Below are positions 32,936 through 42,962 of a DNA stretch of 64,000 bases, one piece after another (the first letter of the stretch is position 1; each line of letters begins with the position of its first letter). The position numbers and the translations under genes were made by a program. The notes beneath the pieces are model-generated. The model was not told the origin of the DNA. It saw only the letters and a list, made by a program, of their open reading frames with translations, and searched no databases. This stretch comes from Tetrapyrgos nigripes (Eukaryota; Basidiomycota; Agaricomycetes; Agaricales; Campanellaceae). Location of the stretch: contig JAACJM010000136.1 of assembly GCA_013368315.1 (NCBI GenBank), positions 1-64,000 on the forward strand. The letters are read 5' to 3'.

Positions 32936-35845
32936 AAAGGCTGGGATTTCGGACCATATCAGATATCGATAAGAGCAAAATGATGTCATGCTAAAATATC
33001 TGGGGAGTCAATCTCCGACTCCCCAAGACACACAGTGTGCTCATTCCCTCCTTTCAAGGTTCTCCTATGTACTTGTTGGGTGTACTATGCTATTACACTA
33101 CTAATAACAGAACAGTCAATTACTTTTAAATAGCTGGTACATGTGCCTGTCACTGTCAGTGTTTAGATAGAACGATGTGCACTGCTCTAGGACAGTACCA
33201 CTACTCCAGTCTCGATTCGCAACTCGACCAAAACATGGTATAAGATGCACACTGCGTACCAACCTTCTAATGTCCACCACACTCGCCAATCTCCCACCTT
33301 CCAAGTCTGCATAGCTTCGAGAAACCTTGTAATATCCATTATTTTCATCTGGATGTGGTGTGAAAGGGGAAAACCACTCGACATAAGCCAGATGTTGCAG
33401 TCGGTCATTCTCAGGCACACCATTGAAAAGATAGTTTGATGATTTTTGTGGGAGAGTGAATACCAGGCGTACTTGCGCAACCCGTGTATCTGCACCAGAA
33501 ATATCAGATTAGTTTCTTACTTTGGAATAGCAATAGACGCTCACCTTGAGTCAACTTCAAGGGCCCTTCATTATCAGTGATGCGTACAAGGGCAGTGTCA
33601 AAATGCCCATCAACCCACCGATCATATTTGTCTCGCCGGCCAGGTTGCACATGAATAGAGTCTGCCATCAATGTCATCTCTGAGAACACATTGTAGCGCA
33701 GGTACTTGACACAGTGATATGCTGAAACACTTGGCACACCGAGGAACAGTGCGTCAACAGCATCCTCAAAGTGTCTACCAGTCAGCTGAGGATCCTTCAC
33801 CTGCACAACATAGTGGGAGAGTGCTGCCTGTAAGAAGGTTGCTCCATAACGGTCAACGGCGTCAGAAAGATTGAGAGTGTTTACAGATGAATGCTTCGCC
33901 ATCTTGAGGATGTGAGAAGTGTTTAAGCCAGGGGGAATATGATGAAGATAGAGTGGCGGATGCTCTCCCAATTCCATCCAGATAATATATGATTCATGCT
34001 TCATTATCTTTTCCTTCCTCTCCAGCCATTTTGTCATCTGCGAGAACTCGTCCTTCTTGTTTGTGGCCTGGTAAGCATCCTTGGCCATGTCAATATGTAG
34101 CCGCTCAGTGTATTCGGTGTTGAAGTTATCAAATGTTCAGAGTTGCTTGACACACTCGACATAATGGTTGAGAAAGTGGATTTTGGGAACATGGAAGTTT
34201 GAGCGAATGTCGAGGTCAACAAAGATCTGCTTGTTTGCATGGAACCGTTCAAGAGTGTCTTCAAGGAGGTGAAGGTTGGTAGTGGAATGGACAGGACACT
34301 GGGCGAGGAACAAAAAGTCTATAAGTCCACAAAGACAACGTAGGAGCCGGACATTGGACATTCCACTGGGAAGCGGAGCATCGGCAATTAGTCTGAGTAG
34401 GAAGTGAGAAATCTGGTTGTGTTCTTCGCCGCTAACCCATTGGAGTGTGGATATACCCTTCATAAAGACTTGGATATTGTGATTGGGGGGAAGACGACGG
34501 CACCGAGCATCAATCTCATGTGCAGCATATGCCTCAATAACCCACAGCTTCATGTGTTTGAAGACGCCATGATAAAGTTGATGCAGGATATCGGGGGTGA
34601 TGGAGTGATAGACATTGGAATAAGGAAGCTTGGCCCAAAACGGCTCGAAAACTGGTTTAATTCCAGCTTCTTGGCAAGCAGAAACAAATGCTGCTGCCCC
34701 CCGGTCAACAGCCTTCAGTGCCTCCAAGATGGATCACAATCGTCGGAGAGGATGTGGTTCAGTGTTGTCACCAATGCGTTGGTGGGGAATCATACACCTT
34801 GGACAGTGACCACTGATACAGCAGGTAACGAGGATCTGCTCTGGGTAGTCACCGACGAAAGCCACAAAAATGGGATGGCCGATACGATCCACACCATCTC
34901 CACTAGTAAAGACAGACCCAACAGACCCAGCACTCTCCAACGGCTTCATGATACGATGCATGCAGGAATGGAAGAGGTTGGTGACTGAGCGGCGACAAGA
35001 AGCAGCATTCTTGATATGCTCAAGGTTACTGGAGGGAAGGTAACCAAGCAGAACGTATGCTCGTTTAGATGGTTTACACCAGATCTCCTTCGGAATATTT
35101 CCGAGGGTCATGTAGACAGGGTAGGCAGTCTTGTTGCGAAATACTGTCCTGTACCACGGAGAATAGTCAATATGAATCCATTACTGCTCAGTGGTGACTG
35201 AGAATACATACCTGTGTTGACCACCACCATCTCCCAGTATGCATGTCGTGATACAACTGTTCGTCACATGAACTGTCATCAAAATGCTGCTCAGGTGCAA
35301 AATCAGCGTCGCCATAGAGGGCTCGGACACATTGAAGGATATCACGGAAGTAAACCTCCAAGGCACGTCCCTGTACAATCACTTCCTCACGCTGGAATGG
35401 AGGACAGCCATTCAGAAGCTTGTTATCAATAATCTTGTTGAGGTCAATCGCATTTCGGTATGACAGCCCTAGCTTCTCATGAACCTGTACAAAATGCAAT
35501 GAGCAGGGTGGTACATGCAAATAAATTAAAGACATACCCCCTCAATGGCAAGAAGCTCATAAAACGCAGTAGAACTCGGCCCTCTCATTTTAGCCCACTT
35601 CACAATCCTCCAGTCCATTTCTGACTGGAACGGAGCCCAAATATTTGACCTATTGCCGAGACGTTCGCGATACTGTTGATTATCACCAATATACGAAGTT
35701 TGAGAGCTGACAGGAGAACCAGCACGAGGATCAGGATAGGGCTTGACATATGGCTCCCTTGTCCTTGCACCTGATTGGGCTATAGGCAGTGGTCATGCAT
35801 TTGGTAGTGGTACTGTCTCTTCCAACATGCCATCCAGAAACAGGA

Positions 35846-37491
35846 CACTGGGTGCAAACACTTGTAAATCCTCTGCTTTACTGAGGTTTTACAAGAGTAT
35901 TACACCAAGCCAATCAATATGTAAGACTCCTTGTCATACATTAGTATTACAAGAGACAGAAAAAAATAGAACAACCTTGTATGACCATTGTAAGTCACAA
36001 AGAAATACCATGGACTTTCAGTGTGACTTGCTGTCACTGTATACCCTTGGCGGATATACTGTGGAATTACACAGGAATTTCAGAGTGACTTTTTGTCACA
36101 ATATGTCATGTAGTGAGACACATAAGAAATACTGGAGTATTTCAGTGTGACAGATAATCACAGTATGACAAACAGTAAGGCAAGAGAGATTTACAAAGAA
36201 CTTACAAGGAAGCAAAATCTGCAGGAAATTTACAAAGTGACAATCAAGTCACAGTAATACACTTGTAAGACTAGCTGTATTATGAAGGAATTACAAGAAA
36301 CATTTGCTACAAACAATGGTAAATCCTCAGCCTTAGAGGAATGGACTTTCAGTGTGAGGCTTTGTCACAGTATAGCATTGAAGAGCATACAGTGGAATTA
36401 CAAGGTGAGTTTTTTGTCACAGTATGTCTTCTTGTAAAACAGAACTGAAATACCAGGGTATTTCAGTGTGAGATAATGTCACAGTAAGACAATTTGTAAA
36501 CCAAGTAAAATTTACAGAGGACTTACCAGAAGGTAGAACTTGAAAGTCTTGAGTAAGACTGCTCATATTTACACTGAATTTACGGAGGGACAGGTGTGTC
36601 ACAGTAATACCCTAGAAAGACTTGTGGTTTTACAAGGGAATTACAAGATCCAGGTTTTAAAAGTCTATCTCGTAAGTCTCTGGAAAAAACCTGCATGCTA
36701 AATGGAGAATATACAGTGTGACAGACTGGTCACAGTAAGACACTTGTAAGTCACAAGACATTACAATGACTTTACTGAAAAGTGACTATTTTGTAAGTCA
36801 TCATGTATATCCAATGGACTTACAAGAGACTTGTTGGATGGATTTGCAGTGCATGTCAATTAAGTAATACAGAAGGGCTTACTGAAAATTTACAGGATGT
36901 AATACAATGAATTCATTCAACCAGGTCAATTAAATGTCACTAAATATAAATAGACAGCTCAGGCTGGACTGTGTCTGCCTTGTCATCTTTGTCTGCTCAG
37001 TCTGTTACGTCTGCCTTGTCTGCCTTGTCTGCCCCATCTGCCTTGTCTGGCTTGTCTGGCTTGTCTGCCCCGTCTGCCTTGTCTGCCTTGTCTGCCTTGT
37101 CTGCTCCGTCTGCCTTGTCTGCCTTGTCTGCCCCGTCTGCCTTGTCTGCCTTGTCTGCCCCGTCTGCCTCGTCTGCCTCGTCTGCTCCATCTGCCTCGTC
37201 TGCCTCGTCTGCCCGGTCTGCCTCGTCTGCCTCGTCTGCCTCGTCTGCCCCGTCTGCCTCGGCTGCCTCGTCTGCCTCGTCTGCCTCGTCTGCCTCGTCT
37301 GCCTTGTCTGCACCGTCTGCCTCATCTGCCCCGTCTGCCCCGTCTGCCCCATCTGCCTCGTCTGCCCCGTCTGCCTCGTCTGCCTCGTCTGCCCCGTCTG
37401 CCCCGTCTGCCTCGTCTGCCCCGTCTGCCTCATCTGCCTCGTCTGCCCCGTCTGCCTTGTCTCATCGTAAGATCCAAAAAAGTCACCAGTG
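35846..37491. mobile_element. Candidate non-autonomous CACTA-like insertion within the Plavaka gene
   Basis: The left end is CACTGGGTGCAAACACTTGT and the right end CCAGTG; GGA stands on both sides (35843-35845 and 37492-37494). The left 1.1 kb is dense in short motifs (TTACAAG, GTGTGAC, GTCACAGTAA, TGTAAGAC), and parts align with the terminal repeat of the element at 42541-46004. Examples are AATTTCAGAGTGAC and GAAATAC followed by GTATTTCAGTGTGACA. The right third is a TRQ/TGQ-encoding microsatellite. Caution: the text GDFFGSYDE just inside the right end looks like native Plavaka coding sequence, so the right boundary may instead lie in the microsatellite. Confidence 0.5.
36965..37464. repeat. 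9-bp microsatellite array, (GTCTGCCTC)n
   Basis: About 55 units of GTCTGCCTC/GTCTGCCCC/GTCTGCCTT. On the minus strand the unit encodes Thr-Arg-Gln or Thr-Gly-Gln and continues the N-terminal Plavaka exon in frame for some 150 codons. On the plus strand it gives spurious Cys/Leu/Val or Ser/Ala-rich frames. Confidence 0.9.
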
Positions 37492-37933
37492 GGATCCACC
37501 TGCATAGGAACACCCATCTGTATCTGCTCTGCTTGGGGCATTGCAGTCAGATTACTGAGAAGTGACCCCAGCAGATTTGCAGTTGTATCCGGTAAAGCGG
37601 GCCCTGGCTGCAAAAACTGTTTGCCGTACACCTGACAAGCTGGATTTCGAGATTTGCAACAGTGTTGAAATATGAAACCCCCCGGATACGACTTCCCACA
37701 GCCTCCACACACTTGCATTGGTAGATATGATGAAGAGTACGATGTAAAGCAGAGGAAGGCAGACTTCATGTATTTGAGGGAGTAGTACAGAAGTAAGGTG
37801 TATCTAAGCGAGGTAAGACGGATATCAGTATAGCCCAACAAACGGTCAGCGGAAAAATAAAAAACCGCACAACGTTGACAACGGGAGCTCCATGAAGTAA
37901 AATTTCATCTCCATCTTGAACCACCACCATCTC

Positions 37934-40900
37934 ATGTCTCAGACTCTCAATGACCTTCTCAAGGCGAAAGGACAGGGAACACCCACCCAGTCTGCTCCCA
38001 CAGACGACGATCAATCCACCTGTGAGTACTATCTTCATACTGGCAGTCATCGGACTGGACGGACTCATCTCAGGGCCTATATGCGAAAAGAAAAAAGACG
38101 CATTGAGCAACAAAGGTCAGACTTGTCTTTTGCTGAATAGTGTGATAGATGACTTACCTTACGACTGCTCCAGTTTGGCTTGCATCAAAGAAGCAGCCCA
38201 ACAATGCCCCGCAAGGCGGTAACTCCAAGCGTCCCAAACAAGCTCCCAAGCCTAAATCAAAAGCGAAAGGGAACCCAGCCAAGGAAGCTACCTCTGGTAA
38301 GCAGGCTAATAGCACTGCAGTCACATCGAAGACATTACAGCCTCATCAGGCTGAATCAAAGCCAGGTGAGCATCAATTCTTGCAATTACTGCCAGTCACT
38401 TACACGTTGTCATCAGCTGGTAGCCGGGCTCGTGGTACTAAGCAATCTGCACAAATCATAGACAGCGAGGACAACAACAATGAAGATGTTGAAGAAGACG
38501 TCAACCAGTCTGGAGAAGAAGGCAGTGAATTCGAGGATAGGGAGGAAGAGGAGAGTGACGGGGAGCAGTTTAATGTAGATGACGAAGCCTTGAACAATGA
38601 AGTAAGTCTTTGGAAACTTCTGGGGAATAACAACAATACTTACAAGTACTCTTTCAGCGCATTGAGACCATCGGAGATGGTAAGAAGAAAAAAGGAGGTG
38701 TGCCTACACAACTACCTGTTATCTGTCACGACTCACATGATTCCCTGATCTCCGGTAGGAGGAGGGACTTGCAAAACTCGAATGGCCATGATCGAACATT
38801 TTTCTCCGGTTTTAGAAGTTCTTTACCACATTCTCGTCATGCAGTCATAATCATGCGGTCACTCTTTTTCAAATTCGTAGTCCGCCTCTTTGACTCCAAC
38901 TGCCGTCTCGTCGACATACTGAATCGCTATGGACCATCATCTTCGCACCGTAGCCTCAAATACGCCTATATTTCTTGAGCACCCTGTCCAGACTACAACT
39001 GAACTATTGCTGCAGTTTCTGCACACGCTTTTATACTCTGTTCACTGTATTTTTGAACCTCACATATTTGAAACACTACCTCGAAAACACTATGTGTCTT
39101 TCTTGGTCGGTAAACTTCTGCTTGTTGGCATTCTCCCATATGATGGCCCTCTTGTTCCCGAACATGTCTATCATTCTAAAATTTTGTCTATGCAACATAT
39201 CTTCGGTTCTGAGTTTACTGGTCAATACACGCATGCTGTGCTGTCGCAATTCTTGGCGTCTAAGTTAATTGCTAGTAGTATCCATAGTATACACTCTTCT
39301 GTCATCATCGTCTCATACTCTAATGTTTATCTCTGTACGATTACTAGTAATATCCATGGTATACACTCTTCTGTCATCATCATCTCAAACTCTACGGAGT
39401 CGGGGATGCCGCGTCCCACGGCCTTAAGCATGATCCTAGGCAAAGTCCGAGTCAACGATGATGACATCATTGTCCCTGATGTTGACAGCAAATCGGATGC
39501 ATCCAGTGCTCTGGACTTGAGCCAACTTCCAAGCGAAGACGAAAATGAGGACGAGACTCAGCAGAAGCCGGAAAATGTGTGTAATTTTTTATTTCTAACC
39601 TACTAGTAATCCTTGACTCAGTCTGGTTATATCCTAGACTCAGAAGGCCTCACGTCGGGATGCTAAATATGACTCTGAGGTATGTCCTCTCTCTCTCAAT
39701 CTTATCCTTTCTGACTTCATATGGACTGTTAATAGCATCCATCAATCAAGCCAGCCCCAACGCCCACTACTACAGTCATGGTGACTCAGGCTCCCAGCAT
39801 CACAACCACCGACTCTTTTACCACATCGGTTCCTTCAAACTCTGGGACTAGTACAACGAATGCAGTTAACGGAAGCTCCAATGCGGTCAGTCGACAATAT
39901 TTTCCATAGTGTATTTACTCACTGCATCTACTGCAGACATCATTCAACTCGAATTGGGCTGAGGTTACGCATATGGTTCTTCCAGCACCTGGGCAACGTA
40001 CGATCTCCAAGAAGGCTCAATCCCCAGTTGTTAAAGCAGTCCTTGATCTCGCAATATCTCTCGCTTGTGGTCTAACAGTGTTTGACAACTCTTTTGCTAA
40101 TGCAGCCGCACAACTTCAGAATTGTGTCGTCGGCCTCAACGCTGCGTGTGCCAATACCCAACAGCCTCTGATTCAGGACTGTATCCAGCGTGATCCTGAC
40201 TACCGAAAGCACCTCGTCAATTATGTGAGTTACCGTCCTATGTATATGCTCTTACTCACTTTGAGTTTGTTGGACAGATATTTGGCCATGTCGGTCACCT
40301 GCGTGGTCAAGTTAAAACACAGGCCGCGAAGGTTGTCGGCAGTCAATATGACTTCATGAGGCTCTCAACTGGGGAAAGGGGCCACTGCTTCGCATGGCAA
40401 ATTACGAGGCCTCTTTCCCTCAATAAAGTCTACTAATATCACAATATTCCTACATTAAGTATGTAATTGCTACTGTCAGAGTATTATCAGAAAAATAAGT
40501 ATGGTATTAAGGATAACAGTGGATGAAGAGCAGTGAACACTGATTGCAGTTTAAACAGACTGCACTTATCTGTGCACAATCATTGTGTGGTAATATTTTT
40601 CGAGACACATTTTGGCTTCCCTCAGGTATATAGTCTACGATTACCCACTGGCAACCAACTGGAGGGAACATTGGTAAAACTGGGTCTGGCTCCAGTAACA
40701 TGCATACAAGATGGGGAGAAGAAGGGCAAAGTGAAGAGAGAGAGTCAATGCTCAACTATTGACTATGATCTGGACTATATATTTTGGGTTTAGCCGATCA
40801 ACACTGGTCGATCAATAAGTAGATCAGGCCTCGCTGGAACATGCTGTTGCCTGATGGCATCTGGCCGCAGTTGGCCATTTCCAGCCTTGCCATTCTGGGA

Positions 40901-42235
40901 AGCAAACACCCTGTAGGAATCTTTCCTCGGTTATCTGTCAACCGTGGTATAGACCGGCATTGACAGAGTCCAGACTTTAGTTTGAACTGACAGGTATTAG
41001 TTAGTCTATGACCAACCCTGGTATTGTGTAGGTTGAAAAGTGCAGGAATCATAATCAGAACACTGGTGAAGGGACCTGGGCGCAGTGAGGAACGGGGAGA
41101 AGACAAGGATGCGTTGGTTACAGCTGGTCCAAGAAAACTGTTTATGATGTCATCAGATTCTCGACCATCATGCCAGATGACTCTGAATGAGTGCTTGACA
41201 AGCGCCAGCTAATAGGGGTGGGACTCGGAGTTTGAAACCATGAAAACAATTTCTAAGGTAAATTAAATGGATGATGGAGAGGCAAGAATTACGAGGGCGT
41301 TGAGGCTGAGGAAGTAGGGCGGTGAGTGCAGGCAAACAGCGGATAGTATGACTATACTTCCGGAGAGAAAGCCGTGGACGCACCGTATATCCCATGAAGC
41401 ACGATGCTTGCATGACGTCGTGGTTGTTGACGTCATTACATAGTCCTTGGACCCGGTCCAGACCGCAATTCGGTTGTCGTAGAGACCGCAATATAAATCT
41501 GCAGGCGTGGGAAGATTGCAAAAGTCGACCTAAGTTAACTCGGCCTTTAAGAGGCCTCGTAAAGTCTGAACGTGCTGCTCTTGTCAAGAAGCTCATGGAC
41601 CGCCTAACGTACATTTTCCCTCTTTCTGATGTGCGTCTTTATCCTCTAAAGTAATGATTCTCTTACTACTGCTCACACAATATCTAGCCATCAAATCCTT
41701 CAACATGGCCCAAAAATGAGCCTTACCGTCACCAGTGTATTGTGACTGTGCTACACCTTTCGTTCTTCAAGGGTTCCACAAGCATTGCCAATCGCCACCC
41801 GGACAGTTTCACATCAATTAGCTCGGACGACAACCGGAAGGAAATCCCAAAATCCATGCTAGCTCTGGCTGGTACGGCGGTGAGTATGAGACTGTCTACT
41901 TTAACAGCTTAAGCATTCCTAATGTCGTCTGCAGATTTTCGCGGCGTTGAAGGAGTGGGAGACCGGTGACCAGGTCGAGGAGGACTTTTCAGCAAAGGTG
42001 TTCGTCGAGGAGTATAACAAGCACCTCACCATGCTTGAAGGGAAGATCCTGCGTCCAGATAACAGTGGTAAAGAGAAGTATCATCGTCTTATGGCACACC
42101 TATACGAGCAAGTCAGGTGAGCTTTTAACTGATCTCAACGGAGCTTGACTATTGATGGCGAGAACTAGCAAAAAATCTTCTTCCGCTTCAATTGGTTCCG
42201 AGCTTCCCGATATCGACTTTGATGCCATGGAGTAG
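37934..42235 (+). pseudogene. DUF6532-like gene, divergent from the Plavaka gene, split by an insertion
   Basis: Starts at ATG 37934 (MSQTLNDLLKAKGQGTPTQS). Exons then encode a basic/Pro-rich part (KRPKQAPKPKSKAKG), an acidic part (DSEDNNNEDVEEDV), and a region like the fungal DUF6532 domain: TSFNSNWAEVTHMVLPAPGQ, KKAQSPVVKAVLDLAI, FGHVGHLRGQVKTQAAKVV. It resumes after an insert (40402-41562) with AALVKKLMDRLTYIF, HPDSFTSISSDDNRKEIPKS, an intron at about 41881-41935, FAALKEWETGDQVEEDFS, YNKHLTMLEGKI, another intron and a last exon ending ASIGSELPDIDFDAME and TAG at 42233-42235. Function unknown. Only 216 bases separate its ATG from that of the transposase. Confidence 0.6.
40402..41562. mobile_element. 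Insertion in the DUF6532-like gene bounded by 14-bp inverted termini
   Basis: The left edge is TTACGAGGCCTCTT (40402-40415) and the right edge AAGAGGCCTCGTAA (41549-41562), perfect reverse complements. The protein text before (QAAKVVGSQYDFMR) and after (VKKLMDRLTYIF) would join within one domain, so the intervening 1.1 kb is foreign. The right part (41191-41562) is a minus-strand copy of the SINE-like family seen at 56900-57035, with its B-box-like GGTTTCAAACTCC at 41228-41240. No target duplication was found. It may be one element or two SINEs in opposite orientation. Confidence 0.55.
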
Positions 42236-42540
42236 GGTTGCGGCTCAGCCGAGTCTATCAAGTATGCCACCTATGTTCTTAATATGCCTGTCCCTTATGC
42301 GTATGCGTATGATATGAATGTCTGTATGCTCTAACCATGATATTGTCTGAAATAGGCTGTAAGATGAAGGAATATCCAAAGAGTATTACTTGCATATATG
42401 ACTGTTAATGGTCAATATTCGGCAATTTTTTTTTGAAATGCAAGGGGGGGCTGATGGAAGTGGATCAAATTTTACATTATCGTAGAATTGGTTGTATTTC
42501 GACGCATTTTGCTGTAATCTGACGATTTCCGACTAACTAA
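42236..42540. other. 3' flank of the DUF6532-like gene
   Basis: AT-rich, no reading frame. Contains an A/T run and ends in TAA, the left copy of the target duplication of the following element. Confidence 0.5.
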
Positions 42541-42962
42541 CACTGGAGGCAAATCCCTGTAAATCATCTGCCATACAGAAGTATTACAGTGACCTTACAA
42601 CAAGTCATTCAATAAGTAATCCACCTTGTATTACAGAGGTATTACAGAGAGAAGAATTTTCCAGATCAATGCTGTAAGACGGCTGTAAGACAAGTTGTAT
42701 TACAGGGAGATTTCAGAGGCCAAATCCCTGTATATCCGGTGCCCTACATAGGGATTACAGCAAACTTACACCAAGCCATTCAACAAGTATTCTGCCTTGG
42801 ATTACAGAAGTATTACAGAGAGAAGACATTTTGGGAGCAATGCTGTAAGACTGCTGTAAGACAAGTTGGATTACAGGAAAATTTCAGAGTGACATGGTGT
42901 CACAGTAATACATTAGGTAATACAGCCAAGAAATACAGAAGTATTTCAGTGTGACAAAAGTG
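42541..42962 (+). repeat. Left terminal inverted repeat of the minisatellite element
   Basis: Two related ~180-bp subunits in tandem, each with CAAATCCCTGTA near its start, ATTACAGAGAGAAGA in the middle and GCTGTAAGAC repeated near the end. The second ends in GAGTGACATGGTGTCACAG (a short palindrome) and GTATTTCAGTGTGAC. These subterminal repeats are the type of site a CACTA transposase binds. Part of it plus the first array units (about 42838-43200) is duplicated at about 43201-43560. Confidence 0.8.

Larger units (their letters stand above)
33116..37718 (-). pseudogene. Plavaka-type (CACTA-like) transposase gene, near intact but with TGA stops and an insertion
   Basis: Starts at ATG 37718 with a zinc-finger exon (CGGCGKSYPGG, then H-C-C-K-S-R-N-P-A-C). 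After an insertion (35846-37491) it reads KPYPDPRAGSPVSS, FQSEMDWRIVKWAKMRGPSS, an intron (35484-35537 region), KLGLSYRNAIDLNKIID, HDMHTGRWWWSTQ, a second intron, NKTAYPVYMTLGNIPKEI, SGDGVDRIGHPIF, GDYPEQILVTCCISGHCPRC, YHSITPDILHQLYHGVFKH, NTEYTERLHIDMAKDAY, a third intron near 33490-33535, and LAYVEWFSPFTPHPDENNG to the stop at 33116. In-frame TGA codons occur at 35793-35795, 34734-34736 and 34137-34139; no other frame break is needed from 35111 to 33504. The transposase would cut and paste CACTA-like elements. Confidence 0.8.

Noticed and set aside
36934..37507. Plus-strand frames reading Cys-Leu-Val or Ser-Ala repeats
   Set aside because: Shadows of the 9-bp microsatellite; neighbouring sequence supports coding only on the minus strand.
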